Assembly (NCBI RefSeq): GCF_002506515.1
Contig: NZ_DAXS01000005.1
Location: forward strand, 1 to 14,146
Source: Caldivirga sp. UBA161
GTDB lineage: Archaea; Thermoproteota; Thermoprotei; Thermoproteales; Thermocladiaceae
Direction: 5' to 3'
Length of the DNA stretch: 14,146 nucleotides
Shown: in pieces, positions 1 through 6,448 of the stretch
How the letters are laid out: every line of letters begins with the position of its first letter
Position numbering within the stretch: position 1 is the first letter of the stretch
Notes under the pieces: generated by a model
What the model saw: the letters and a program-made list of their open reading frames with translations, nothing else
What the model was told of the DNA's origin: nothing
Databases searched by the model: none
Made by a program: the position numbers and the translations under genes

Positions 1-61
1 CGCAGGCCTACGCCAACGGGACCTGAACCCGCCCCCTTTGACCATGCTCGGGCACCCCCGC
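1..61 (-). tRNA. tRNA-Leu(CAG), 3' part outside the window
   Basis: On the minus strand this is the 5' two-thirds of a class II tRNA. The acceptor 5' strand GCGGGGG starts at 61, followed by TG, a D-arm with GGTCAAAG, and an anticodon stem-loop GCGGG-TTCAGGT-CCCGT whose loop gives anticodon CAG (positions 25-23). A long variable arm starts at about 12 and is cut by the window edge. The long variable arm and GCGGGGGTGCCCGAG start are typical of archaeal tRNA-Leu. No intron is present at 37/38, which is notable because tRNA introns are common in Thermoproteales. The T-arm and 3' acceptor lie outside the window, so they cannot be checked. Confidence 0.93.
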
Positions 62-84
62 CTTCGCCTTATTCCTGCCTCATT

Positions 85-94
85 GCTTTTAAGC
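85..94 (-). promoter_or_regulatory. TATA box of the tRNA-Leu gene
   Basis: GCTTAAAAGC on the minus strand is centred about 29 bp before the first tRNA nucleotide (61). This is the usual TATA-to-start distance in Archaea. It lies between the stop of the upstream enzyme gene (112) and the tRNA. Confidence 0.6.
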
Positions 95-111
95 TTTTTC
101 TTAATTAACCA

Positions 112-1269
112 TTATGGTATCTGCCTAAGTGCATTATCTAAGTCATTTACTATATCCTCAACATCCTCTAATCCCACTGATAGCCTAAGTAGGCTTTCAT
201 CAATGCCCAGTTTAGCCTTATACTCCTCCGGTATTGGTTGGGCTGCACTGGTTATTGGGTACATTATTAGTGATTCTGGCCCACCGAAGCTTGGGGCTGG
301 TTTAATTATCCTTAGTGAATTGAGGAATGCACGCACATCCTCCTTACCTCCCTTCACCTTGAATGATACTATTCCACCGTATAGCCCATTAAACATTTTT
401 GAGGCTAACTCATGGTATGGGCTTGACTTTAAACCAGGGTAATACACTTCCTTAATCTTAGGGTGGCTGCTTAAGTAATCGGCTATCTCTATTGCATTCT
501 CACAATGCTTCCTAACCCTTAGGCTCATTGTCTTAACCCCCCTTAACACTAGGTAGGCGTCAAGGGGCTGTATTATTGTACCCAGCCTCCTCCTCCATTG
601 CCACATCTCCTCAATGGTATTAGCATTACTGGCTATTATGGCTCCAGCTAGGATATCATTATGCCCTGAAATATACTTAGTGGCACTGTGAATTACTATA
701 CTGGCTCCATGTTCAATTGGCCTGTAAAGCACTGGCGTAGCCATGGTGTTATCAACAATTAGCAGTGAATCATTATCCCTAGACACCTTAATCAAGTAAT
801 CCACATCAATAACCCTTAACATTGGGTTAGTTAAAGTCTCAACCACTATGATTGAATTTGGGTTGGATTTAATGGCCTCAACTAAATCCTCAGTCTCAGG
901 CATGGTGATTATTGTTCTCACACCGAATTTATCCAGGTTTAAGGCTAGGCTTAATGTGGTTCCGTATATTTCAGCGGGGAGTATTAGCCTTGAACCTGCC
1001 TTAAGGATGCTTATTAAGGCTGTGGAGATGGCTGCCATACCATTATTAGTGGCTAACGCATCAGCACCATTCTCAAGCTTAGCTAATATGCGTTCAAGGT
1101 ACCTGACTGTTGGGTTCTCCTCCCTAGAATATTTTAAGTCAAACCCCCTATCAGATGGGTTAGCCTCAATGATCTGCCTGAATGGTGTTGATAAGTATAT
1201 TGGTGGTATCACTGATCCATACTCATCAACGTGGTCATACCCGTGAATTGAATCAGTTGCCTTACCCAT
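112..1269 (-). CDS. PLP-dependent trans-sulfuration enzyme (cystathionine gamma-synthase/gamma-lyase family)
   Basis: A 385-aa cytosolic enzyme of the Cys/Met metabolism PLP family (fold type I), full length for the family. Visible motifs are YSREENPT (47-54, family YSRxxNPT), AEIYGTT (99-105, the Tyr that stacks on PLP), DNT (173-175, the Asp contacting the PLP ring nitrogen), and HSATKYISGHND (194-205) with Schiff-base Lys198. LLRLSVGLEDVEDI near the C-terminus carries the substrate-carboxylate Arg. The family includes MetB, cystathionine gamma-lyase, methionine gamma-lyase and O-acylhomoserine sulfhydrylase; sequence alone does not tell which reaction is catalysed here. The ATG at 1269 is supported by a TATA box about 26 bp upstream, implying a leaderless mRNA. 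It is followed by the tRNA-Leu gene and appears monocistronic. Confidence 0.93.
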   Translation of the reverse strand: MGKATDSIHGYDHVDEYGSVIPPIYLSTPFRQIIEANPSDRGFDLKYSREENPTVRYLERILAKLENGADALATNNGMAAISTALISILKAGSRLILPAEIYGTTLSLALNLDKFGVRTIITMPETEDLVEAIKSNPNSIIVVETLTNPMLRVIDVDYLIKVSRDNDSLLIVDNTMATPVLYRPIEHGASIVIHSATKYISGHNDILAGAIIASNANTIEEMWQWRRRLGTIIQPLDAYLVLRGVKTMSLRVRKHCENAIEIADYLSSHPKIKEVYYPGLKSSPYHELASKMFNGLYGGIVSFKVKGGKEDVRAFLNSLRIIKPAPSFGGPESLIMYPITSAAQPIPEEYKAKLGIDESLLRLSVGLEDVEDIVNDLDNALRQIP

Positions 1270-1290
1270 TACTTAACCCTTAAGGAACCT

Positions 1291-1299
1291 TTATAAAAA
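1291..1299 (-). promoter_or_regulatory. TATA box of the trans-sulfuration gene
   Basis: TTTTTATAA on the minus strand, centred about 26 bp before the ATG at 1269, so transcription should start at or next to the start codon. Confidence 0.65.
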
Positions 1300-1331
1300 T
1301 ACTTCACTCAAGGGCTCGGCCATTAGGGTCC

Positions 1332-2741
1332 TCAAACCTTCCCAGTGCCCCCTAGTTCGTATTTGGCTTGAAGCTGCCTTATTGGCCTACTCCTATTCAT
1401 GAACCATAATGCTAATTTACTTAGCATTTCATTAACCTTATCAGGCATTTCACCGGCTAAATTAACCCTCTCCCTTGGGTCCTTGGTTAGGTTATATAAC
1501 TCATGCTTACCATCTGGCCTATATATTAGGCTCCACTCATTATCCCTAATACACCTATCAGCAGCCTCATGGTAGCCCATTATTGCGTATGCCCTATGCC
1601 TATTAGTTGAACCATTAAGCACATTAATGAAGCTCCTACCGGCTAGCGGGTAGGTGTATGTTTCAGGTAGGTTTAGTAGGTTGAGTATTGTTGGTAATAC
1701 GTCTGGGAATTGAATTATTGCATCAGCCACAAGGTGCCTACCGTTAGGTAGCCTAACCATGAATGGGACCTTAAGTAACTCACTATAGAGCCTATCACCA
1801 CCCTTAAGGAACTTCCCATGATCCGCTAACGGGTGGCCGTGGTCTGCTAGGAGTATTATTATTGACTGCTCAAGTAGGCCGAGGTCCCTTAACGCATTAT
1901 AGAATTCACCAAAGTAGTAATCAACGTAGGCAACCTCACCAGCGTAGAGGCCCCTAATGTAGTTAATTTGCTCACTAGTATACCATTTACTGGCCTCACC
2001 ACCCATTGGTAGTATTAGCTTAGGCCCCTTATAATTGGGGTCAGTGTACTTATCGAACCTCGGCGGCGGCATCCATGGTTCATGTGGGTCGAAGCTGTCG
2101 ACCCAAAGCATGAACCTAGAGTACTTCCTATAGGCGTTCTTAACCCAATTAACCGCAGCCTTAAAGACCCTAGCCGCAAACCAATCCTCCTCACCCCTCC
2201 AATCATCAATATTGGCTAGGAATTGCGCCACAAGGTCAGCGTAGCTCCTTGAGCCGGCGTAATTACTGTAGTAATCCTTAGTTACATAATCCTCAACACG
2301 CCTATTAACTGGTGGTGGAATGCCGTAAGCATCATACTCCTGACCCCTAATGAAGAACCATGTGTCGAAGCCCTTAGTGTAATTCATACTGGGCTTAAAT
2401 AAGTGGTATGTGTCAGCCACTAGGCCAGTGAAGTATCCTAAACCCCTTAGGAGTTCAGGCATTGTGTATGAGTCCGGGTGCATTGGCGACCATGGGTGGT
2501 ATGGTAGTGTGAATTGGCCAGTCAACAACTCCTCCCTAACAGGCACTGTTGGTAGGCCAGATGGGTAGGCGTTAGTGAATACAATACTCTCAGAGGCAAG
2601 CTTATCTAAGTTAGGTGTATCAGGTGGTGGGACATTATCAAAGACACTACGCCAACCGTAAAGCCCCCTATAGAAGCCGACGTGATCCTGCCTAAGGCTA
2701 TCTAAAACAACCACAATAACATTCAAATCAGGCTTACCCAT
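1332..2741 (-). CDS. Sulfatase-fold hydrolase (alkaline phosphatase superfamily) with Thr at the nucleophile position
   Basis: A 469-aa protein with the sulfatase layout and no visible signal peptide. N-terminal VVVLDSLRQDHVG (10-22) is the metal-site segment, although the usual second Asp (DD) is Ser15. The signature CxPxRxxxLTG reads TVPVREELLTG (65-75), so the Cys/Ser converted to formylglycine is Thr65. VDSFDPHEPW (214-223) and LLADHGHPLADHGK (297-310) supply the other metal and substrate residues. True sulfatases need Cys or Ser; Thr nucleophiles are known in related phosphodiesterase, phosphonohydrolase and LtaS-type members. I therefore infer a phosphate- or phosphonate-ester hydrolase rather than a sulfatase; the substrate is unknown. 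The ATG at 2741 has a TATA box 25 bp upstream (leaderless). Confidence 0.88.
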   Translation of the reverse strand: MGKPDLNVIVVVLDSLRQDHVGFYRGLYGWRSVFDNVPPPDTPNLDKLASESIVFTNAYPSGLPTVPVREELLTGQFTLPYHPWSPMHPDSYTMPELLRGLGYFTGLVADTYHLFKPSMNYTKGFDTWFFIRGQEYDAYGIPPPVNRRVEDYVTKDYYSNYAGSRSYADLVAQFLANIDDWRGEEDWFAARVFKAAVNWVKNAYRKYSRFMLWVDSFDPHEPWMPPPRFDKYTDPNYKGPKLILPMGGEASKWYTSEQINYIRGLYAGEVAYVDYYFGEFYNALRDLGLLEQSIIILLADHGHPLADHGKFLKGGDRLYSELLKVPFMVRLPNGRHLVADAIIQFPDVLPTILNLLNLPETYTYPLAGRSFINVLNGSTNRHRAYAIMGYHEAADRCIRDNEWSLIYRPDGKHELYNLTKDPRERVNLAGEMPDKVNEMLSKLALWFMNRSRPIRQLQAKYELGGTGKV

Positions 2742-2760
2742 TAGTGAGTGAGGATATAAG

Positions 2761-2770
2761 GATATATAAG
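2761..2770 (-). promoter_or_regulatory. TATA box of the sulfatase-fold gene
   Basis: CTTATATATC on the minus strand, centred about 25 bp before the ATG at 2741, in the short gap after the membrane-protein gene. The sulfatase-like gene is therefore probably transcribed separately from it. Confidence 0.65.
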
Positions 2771-2786
2771 CCTAGTTCCTAACCTA

Positions 2787-3284
2787 TTATAGGGAAATCA
2801 ATATTAGGAATAATACCAGTGAAACGCCCACTGATATTGAGTATTGTATTAGTGTTGGCCTTATGAAGTTGGCTGGTAGTTGAATCTTACTTAATCTACT
2901 TACGATTAATACTGTTGTTAATAATGTTCCATCAACCATTGGGAACACTGTCAGTATCATTAGGTAGAACATTTGGACAATTGATTGAAGTGGGTGAATT
3001 AGGCCTAATTCACCCACATTAATCATATTATATGACATCCAACCAATGCCGGCGTAGGGTATGTAGGCTATGATTAATGCTATTAACCCATCAATGAACC
3101 TGATTAGGAATGGTAATGATGCAGCAGCCTCAGCCTCATTACTAAGCATCGTTAAGTAGCTGCTGGGCAGCACCAGTGAGTAGCCAAGCATATATGAACC
3201 CACTAATGCAAGTAGTATTGATAGTAGGAGGTAGAGCCTAAGGGATCCATACCACCTAAGTATAATTAACCTCTGCTGCGACAT
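2787..3284 (-). CDS. Unknown small polytopic membrane protein
   Basis: A 165-aa hydrophobic protein with a basic N-terminus (QQRLIILRWYGSLR) and about four or five membrane segments, roughly at 15-38, 56-80, 98-120 and 143-165. The ATG at 3284 is preferred: GAGG lies 9 nt upstream as a plausible ribosome binding site. A longer frame could start at a TTG (3299) whose last bases overlap the L44e stop (TTGA), so translational coupling with L44e is possible either way. The pattern of segments with IPYAGIGWMSYN is faintly reminiscent of archaeal SpoIIM/DUF95 proteins, but I cannot support that assignment. It is the last gene of the L44e transcription unit. Confidence 0.75.
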   Translation of the reverse strand: MSQQRLIILRWYGSLRLYLLLSILLALVGSYMLGYSLVLPSSYLTMLSNEAEAAASLPFLIRFIDGLIALIIAYIPYAGIGWMSYNMINVGELGLIHPLQSIVQMFYLMILTVFPMVDGTLLTTVLIVSRLSKIQLPANFIRPTLIQYSISVGVSLVLFLILISL

Positions 3285-3295
3285 ATAAAGGGCCC

Positions 3296-3580
3296 TCAAC
3301 GAGCCTCCACTAGCTCAACCTTCCTAAGCCTGCCAATGGTCCTATGCGTCACGTAGCCGCATTGCCTGCAGGTTAACTTAAGGGTCACTTTCTTAGTAAC
3401 CTTATAGAAGGTCTTCTGCTTAGGCTTCCTTGATGAACCATAGCCAAGCAGCTTCCTCTCATACCTCCTCTGACCCTCTGAGAGAGTCCTCCTCTTACCG
3501 GCAGTGTACTGGGTAACCGTGTGTTCAGTGTATGTCCTGCATCTTGGACAGTAGGTCCTAATTACCCTAGGTATCTTCAT
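3296..3580 (-). CDS. rpl44e: Large-subunit ribosomal protein L44e
   Basis: A 94-aa zinc-ribbon protein of the archaeal/eukaryotic L44e (eL42) family, which sits near the ribosomal E site. The N-terminal MKIPRVIRTYCPRCRTYTEH and C-terminal LTCRQCGYVTHRTIGR segments provide the four zinc cysteines (CxxC about residues 11-14 and CxxC about 71-74). The central region is highly basic, as expected. Length is normal. The ATG at 3580 has its own TATA-like element about 28 bp upstream that overlaps the stop codon of nop10, so L44e can be transcribed independently. In most archaea rpl44e is followed by rps27e and then aIF2-alpha; here L44e lies after nop10 and no S27e is adjacent. Confidence 0.95.
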   Translation of the reverse strand: MKIPRVIRTYCPRCRTYTEHTVTQYTAGKRRTLSEGQRRYERKLLGYGSSRKPKQKTFYKVTKKVTLKLTCRQCGYVTHRTIGRLRKVELVEAR

Positions 3581-3603
3581 GCTAGTAGGTGGATTAGCAG
3601 GCC

Positions 3604-3612
3604 ATTTTAAAC
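3604..3612 (-). promoter_or_regulatory. TATA-like element of rpl44e, overlapping the nop10 stop
   Basis: GTTTAAAAT on the minus strand, centred about 28 bp before the L44e ATG. The TAA stop of nop10 (3609-3607) lies inside it, a compact overlap of gene end and promoter. Confidence 0.5.
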
Positions 3613-3837
3613 TTTTCCGGGGCCTAATGATTCAAGGATCCTCCTCCTAGCCTCCTCACTAACGTTTAATTGCCCCAGGGCTACCTTAAGCATAAGCCTA
3701 TACCTCCACATCCTATCGTCTGGTGAATACCTGGGTGGATGGGGAGTTGTTAATTGCCCCCCGCAGTAGGGGCACTTATCCTTCCTTAGGGTGTATTTAC
3801 CGCACTTGGTGCACTTCATCATCACTGACTTAACCAT
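3607..3837 (-). CDS. nop10: H/ACA RNP component Nop10
   Basis: A 76-aa protein of the Nop10 family, a core subunit of box H/ACA ribonucleoproteins that guide rRNA pseudouridylation with Cbf5, Gar1 and L7Ae. MMKCTKCGKYTLRKDKCPYC (6-25) forms the archaeal zinc ribbon (C9, C12, C22, C25), followed by the conserved TPHPPRYSPDDRMWRYR segment (31-47) that contacts Cbf5. The ATG at 3837 is chosen over a longer frame from 3900 because the longer one reads into the aIF2-alpha gene, and because an AGGGGGG tract lies about 6 nt upstream. It starts 13 nt after the aIF2-alpha stop, a coupling widely conserved in archaea. No TATA box of its own is seen, so it is probably co-transcribed with aIF2-alpha. Confidence 0.93.
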   Translation of the reverse strand: MVKSVMMKCTKCGKYTLRKDKCPYCGGQLTTPHPPRYSPDDRMWRYRLMLKVALGQLNVSEEARRRILESLGPGKV

Positions 3838-3850
3838 CCTCAACCCCCCT

Positions 3851-4684
3851 TCACTGGCTCCTTGAAACTGAGGCTTCTCCACCATTAGCCTTAGCCTCAT
3901 TAACCAGTAGGCTACTCAGCCTCTCAAAGGCCTCCTCAACATGCCTTGGATTACTTCCAGTGACTTCAATCCTATACCTAGGTGGGCCTATGACGTATAT
4001 TTTAGCCTCAACGCCAAGCTTCTTAGCCTCATCAATAGCATTATCAAGTATCTTCCTAATGTACTCAACGCCATTGGGCCTTAGGTTTATCATCCTCAAC
4101 ATACCCACTATGGTTACCTTAGGCTTCTCAATCCTCTCATTAGCCACCCTTACAACCTCATCAATTAACTCCTTCCTAATACCCAGCTTAATTAATGGGT
4201 CAATGTTACCCTTGGCCGCGTCCTCGAAGGCTGAATATAAGTCACCATAGTACTCCATTATGCTCCACCCAGCCTCCTCCATTAGCTTACTCAAGCTTAC
4301 ACCCATCTTCTGGGCTATTATCTCCATTAGCTTAATTGCCTTCAAGTTCCTCTTCCATATGTTGAACTTCCTTTCCCTCTCCTCATCCCTAACCCTCCTT
4401 AACGAGAGGTCTATTAGTCCCCTCCTTGGGTCAACCCTTATGACCTTGAAGACCGCCTTAGACCCGACCTTCAAATAATCCCTAATATTCCTAAACCAAG
4501 ATTGAAGAACCTCATTAATGGGTACGTAAGCCTCAATTCCCCCATACTCGTCAAGGGTTATGTAGGCTCCATGCTCCTCAATACTCTTAACAGTACCTAC
4601 AACCAACTCCCCAACCTCAGGGTACTGCCTCCTATAGAATCTAACCATTGGCGTTTGCGTAGTCTTCCTACCGGCACCACTCAT
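3851..4684 (-). CDS. Translation initiation factor aIF2 subunit alpha
   Basis: A 277-aa protein, the alpha subunit of the heterotrimeric factor that delivers initiator tRNA to the ribosome. An N-terminal S1 domain (about 22-94, with VGELVVGTVKSIEEHGAYIT and YVPINEV) precedes a helical domain (about 95-180, KFNIWKRNLKAIKLM) and a C-terminal alpha/beta domain (about 185-270, with RPNGVEYIRKIL and YRIEVTG). The ATG at 4684 (MSGAGRK) is preferred to the upstream GTG at 4702 because a TATA box lies about 25 bp before it, fitting the leaderless pattern of this window. It heads a unit with nop10. Length is normal for the family. Confidence 0.95.
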   Translation of the reverse strand: MSGAGRKTTQTPMVRFYRRQYPEVGELVVGTVKSIEEHGAYITLDEYGGIEAYVPINEVLQSWFRNIRDYLKVGSKAVFKVIRVDPRRGLIDLSLRRVRDEERERKFNIWKRNLKAIKLMEIIAQKMGVSLSKLMEEAGWSIMEYYGDLYSAFEDAAKGNIDPLIKLGIRKELIDEVVRVANERIEKPKVTIVGMLRMINLRPNGVEYIRKILDNAIDEAKKLGVEAKIYVIGPPRYRIEVTGSNPRHVEEAFERLSSLLVNEAKANGGEASVSRSQ

Positions 4685-4704
4685 AGGCGACTTAATAATC
4701 ACCT

Positions 4705-4714
4705 ATTTAAAAAA
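4705..4714 (-). promoter_or_regulatory. TATA box of the aIF2-alpha/nop10 unit
   Basis: TTTTTTAAAT on the minus strand, centred about 25 bp before the ATG at 4684 and directly abutting the stop codon of the upstream gene (4715). Its position argues against the GTG start at 4702, which would lie only 3 bp from the box. Confidence 0.6.
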
Positions 4715-5203
4715 CTAAGGGTAATGAACCATGTAGATTAAGTCAGCTTGAATAGTTGGCGTACCGTAAATTAAGTTAAACCCCCTCCTCAACCTGGGGG
4801 GTAGTAGGTGAATGAAGACTTCCTTAAGCCTAGGTGAGCCACTGAGTATTAATGATGCGTTAGCGAAAAATGATGCACGCTCTAATTCACTGATCTTACT
4901 TATGAACCTTGAATCATCAATATGAGGCACTATTATTAACCTACGCCTCAATAATTCACTAAGGCTATTAAGTTCACTCAATGGCACTATAAGCCTCACA
5001 TTATTCTTAACCAGGAATGAAACTAATTCAAGGTAAGTATGGAATTCCCCAGCCAAACCCTTGGGAAGCATCACTGCCTTAACGCACCCACCTCCATTAA
5101 TTAAATTACTCATGTATTGAGGCATTAATATAATTAAGTACTCCTGCCCATTGCCGCACTTAACGTTAATAGGCGATTCAGGAATTAAGTTAATTGCAGC
5201 CAT
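4715..5203 (-). CDS. Hypothetical protein upstream of aIF2-alpha
   Basis: A 162-aa protein I do not recognise. It is predicted to be soluble, alternating short hydrophobic stretches (YLIILM, LIVPLSEL, LIIVPHI) with charged segments, as in an alpha/beta domain. There are no cysteine clusters or signal peptide. The C-terminal third has a basic patch (LPPRLRRGFN). The ATG at 5203 is followed by a frame with neighbour-like codon use, and an AT-rich stretch at 5213-5234 (minus-strand TTTATTA) could supply a TATA box. It ends one base before the aIF2-alpha TATA box. Its place ahead of aIF2-alpha suggests a house-keeping role, but no function can be read from the sequence. Confidence 0.75.
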   Translation of the reverse strand: MAAINLIPESPINVKCGNGQEYLIILMPQYMSNLINGGGCVKAVMLPKGLAGEFHTYLELVSFLVKNNVRLIVPLSELNSLSELLRRRLIIVPHIDDSRFISKISELERASFFANASLILSGSPRLKEVFIHLLPPRLRRGFNLIYGTPTIQADLIYMVHYP

Positions 5204-5410
5204 GGAATAATCATTAATAAACTAGTGTAATAAAGATTTCCAACATAATACGGGGGCGGGTTAACCGGGCGGGGCAATCCCCAATAATACTACTGGCCTA
5301 ATAAGCCTTTCTCCATGATCATTGAGGCGTTTAAATATGCACCTTTGGCTTGATTTCAATAATTTCATAGTGTAAATCACTACCTCCCTCAACCTACACT
5401 TTATGTTGAT
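5204..5410. other. Intergenic region with G-rich element
   Basis: A 207-bp gap between two minus-strand genes. It holds the probable promoter of the 5203 gene (AT-rich 5213-5234), a G-rich island on the plus strand (5252-5274), and a GGGG-CAAT-CCCC hairpin (5271-5282). There is also a minus-strand TATA-like ATATTTAAA near 5329-5338 with no open frame behind it. That TATA-like site plus the GC-rich island could mark a small RNA transcribed on the minus strand from about 5310, but no known RNA family is recognisable. Confidence 0.4.
5252..5274 (+). other. Predicted four-run G-quadruplex motif
   Basis: Four G-runs (GGGGG 5252-5256, GGG 5258-5260, GGG 5267-5269, GGGG 5271-5274) are separated by loops of 1, 6 and 1 nt. 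This satisfies the canonical G3+N1-7 definition. The 6-nt loop is TTAACC. It is intergenic, about 50-70 bp upstream of the 5203 start codon, on the strand opposite to the flanking genes. The last run also pairs with CCCC at 5279-5282 in a small hairpin. Confidence 0.6.
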
Positions 5411-5566
5411 TTACCTGCTTCTGCGCCTACTTACCCGTGCCTTGAGCTTAAGCCACCATTTCGCTAAAATATCCCTGTAATCCATTAATACTATTGGGGC
5501 TAACATAACTATTAACGCCACAGCCATTTTAATGTACAAGTGCTCCTTCAGTAAAGTTGGCACCAT
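5411..5566 (-). CDS. Small single-span membrane protein, 51 aa
   Basis: An unlisted short gene. It starts MVPTLLKEHLYIKMAVAL, has one hydrophobic segment (about 13-28), then DYRDILAKWW and a strongly basic tail (KLKARVSRRRSR). By the positive-inside rule the C-terminus should be cytoplasmic. The ATG at 5566 is supported by a TATA-like AAAATTAATTTA (5591-5602) about 28 bp upstream, matching the leaderless promoters of its neighbours; codon choice (AGG, ATA, TTA) also matches. It lies 53 nt downstream of sdhD on the same strand, so it may be a small companion of the succinate dehydrogenase membrane anchor or an unrelated protein. I know of no family match. Confidence 0.6.
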   Translation of the reverse strand: MVPTLLKEHLYIKMAVALIVMLAPIVLMDYRDILAKWWLKLKARVSRRRSR

Positions 5567-5619
5567 AGGAACCCCAATTCACAGGTAGTAAATTAATTTT
5601 ATTGAGAATCAGGATGGGC

Positions 5620-5979
5620 TTAAATTACCGATAAGGCGCCCACTAAGGCCACTGTACCAACGATCACTATGAAGACTCCCACTATTATTATCACTACATC
5701 GACGGCTACATTCCAGTACCTCCCCTGGTGGAGTTCAAGGAGTAGTGTCCTTAAGCCATTCATTGCATGGTAAGTGGCGGCGTAGAGGAGTATGAATATT
5801 GCAGCCATGTATCCCGTGTTCATTAATTGCTCATAGACGCCGTGAGGGCCAGCCCACTCTATTGACGCTTCGTAGCTAGGCCACCTGAAGGCTAAGTGTA
5901 TTCCAACAACCACGACTAGTATTAGTCCAGTTATGTAGTGCCACTTCATTAGGGTTGACTTAGCCACCATACCCATCAC
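5620..5979 (-). CDS. sdhD: Succinate dehydrogenase membrane anchor subunit D
   Basis: A 119-aa protein with three membrane spans (about 13-32, 56-81, 91-116), the size and layout of an SdhD-type anchor that binds quinone and heme b. Candidate heme ligands are His28 (VGIHLAFRW) and His71 (ATYHAMNGLR), the latter in the usual HxxNGxR context. The frame can begin at GTG 5979, whose bases overlap the sdhC stop (GTGA), at ATG 5976, or at ATG 5970. A GGTGA sequence just ahead of 5970 could be the ribosome binding site for that last start. All three starts leave the protein translationally coupled to sdhC. Confidence 0.85.
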   Translation of the reverse strand: MMGMVAKSTLMKWHYITGLILVVVVGIHLAFRWPSYEASIEWAGPHGVYEQLMNTGYMAAIFILLYAATYHAMNGLRTLLLELHQGRYWNVAVDVVIIIVGVFIVIVGTVALVGALSVI

Positions 5980-6443
5980 CCTATGAAGGCTACATATGAT
6001 GCCAACACTATGAAAATCACTACAACAATTATAACTAAGTACTTGTAAGCCATTTGAGACCTCTTCTTAGGTGATGGCACCATTGGGTACGTGCGCCTTT
6101 CAGGTTTAGGTAACCCCCATCCGAAGTACTGCATTAGTATTAGCCTAACGCCATTGGCTCCATGAACAGCCACTAATAGCGCTACGAGGTACTCTATTAT
6201 TGTACCAACATGTACATTACCTATTATTTGAGGCCCCTCAATTAACCCTATTATCTTCTCCCAGGTTAATGGCGTTGGATGGCCAAAGTTTAATGCCGTT
6301 GATATGATTAATGTATGCCCTATCAAGTAGAGTGCAAGTAAGGCACCGCTAACCTTCTGGAATATTAGTAACCATTCGTCAAGCCCCTTAAACCACAGGG
6401 ACCATTTAGGTGGATTCCTCTTAGTGGATAATTTCTCAGTCAC
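5976..6443 (-). CDS. sdhC: Succinate dehydrogenase cytochrome b subunit C
   Basis: A 155-aa membrane protein with three spans (about 26-48, 76-104, 132-154) separated by a basic loop (LPKPERRTYP). Candidate heme ligands are His43 (YLIGHTLI) and His94 (VAVHGANGVR). Together with SdhD this gives a two-subunit anchor with up to four histidines, compatible with the two-heme type A anchor found in several archaea (inference). It starts at a GTG 5 nt after the sdhB stop. The stop itself lies in an AGGTGA sequence that can serve as ribosome binding site. CTAGGTGAC is repeated in tandem across this junction. Confidence 0.88.
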   Translation of the reverse strand: MTEKLSTKRNPPKWSLWFKGLDEWLLIFQKVSGALLALYLIGHTLIISTALNFGHPTPLTWEKIIGLIEGPQIIGNVHVGTIIEYLVALLVAVHGANGVRLILMQYFGWGLPKPERRTYPMVPSPKKRSQMAYKYLVIIVVVIFIVLASYVAFIG

Positions 6444-6448
6444 CTAGG

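Noticed and set aside
38..442. Plus-strand open frame of 134 codons
   Set aside because: It is antisense to the well-supported PLP enzyme and runs through the tRNA-Leu gene; its translation has no recognisable family features.
3838..3900. Longer start for Nop10
   Set aside because: It reads through the end of aIF2-alpha and adds residues absent from the compact Nop10 family.
5305..5330. Box C/D guide RNA suggested by ATGATCA
   Set aside because: The C box has a mismatch and no CTGA D box lies at the right spacing.
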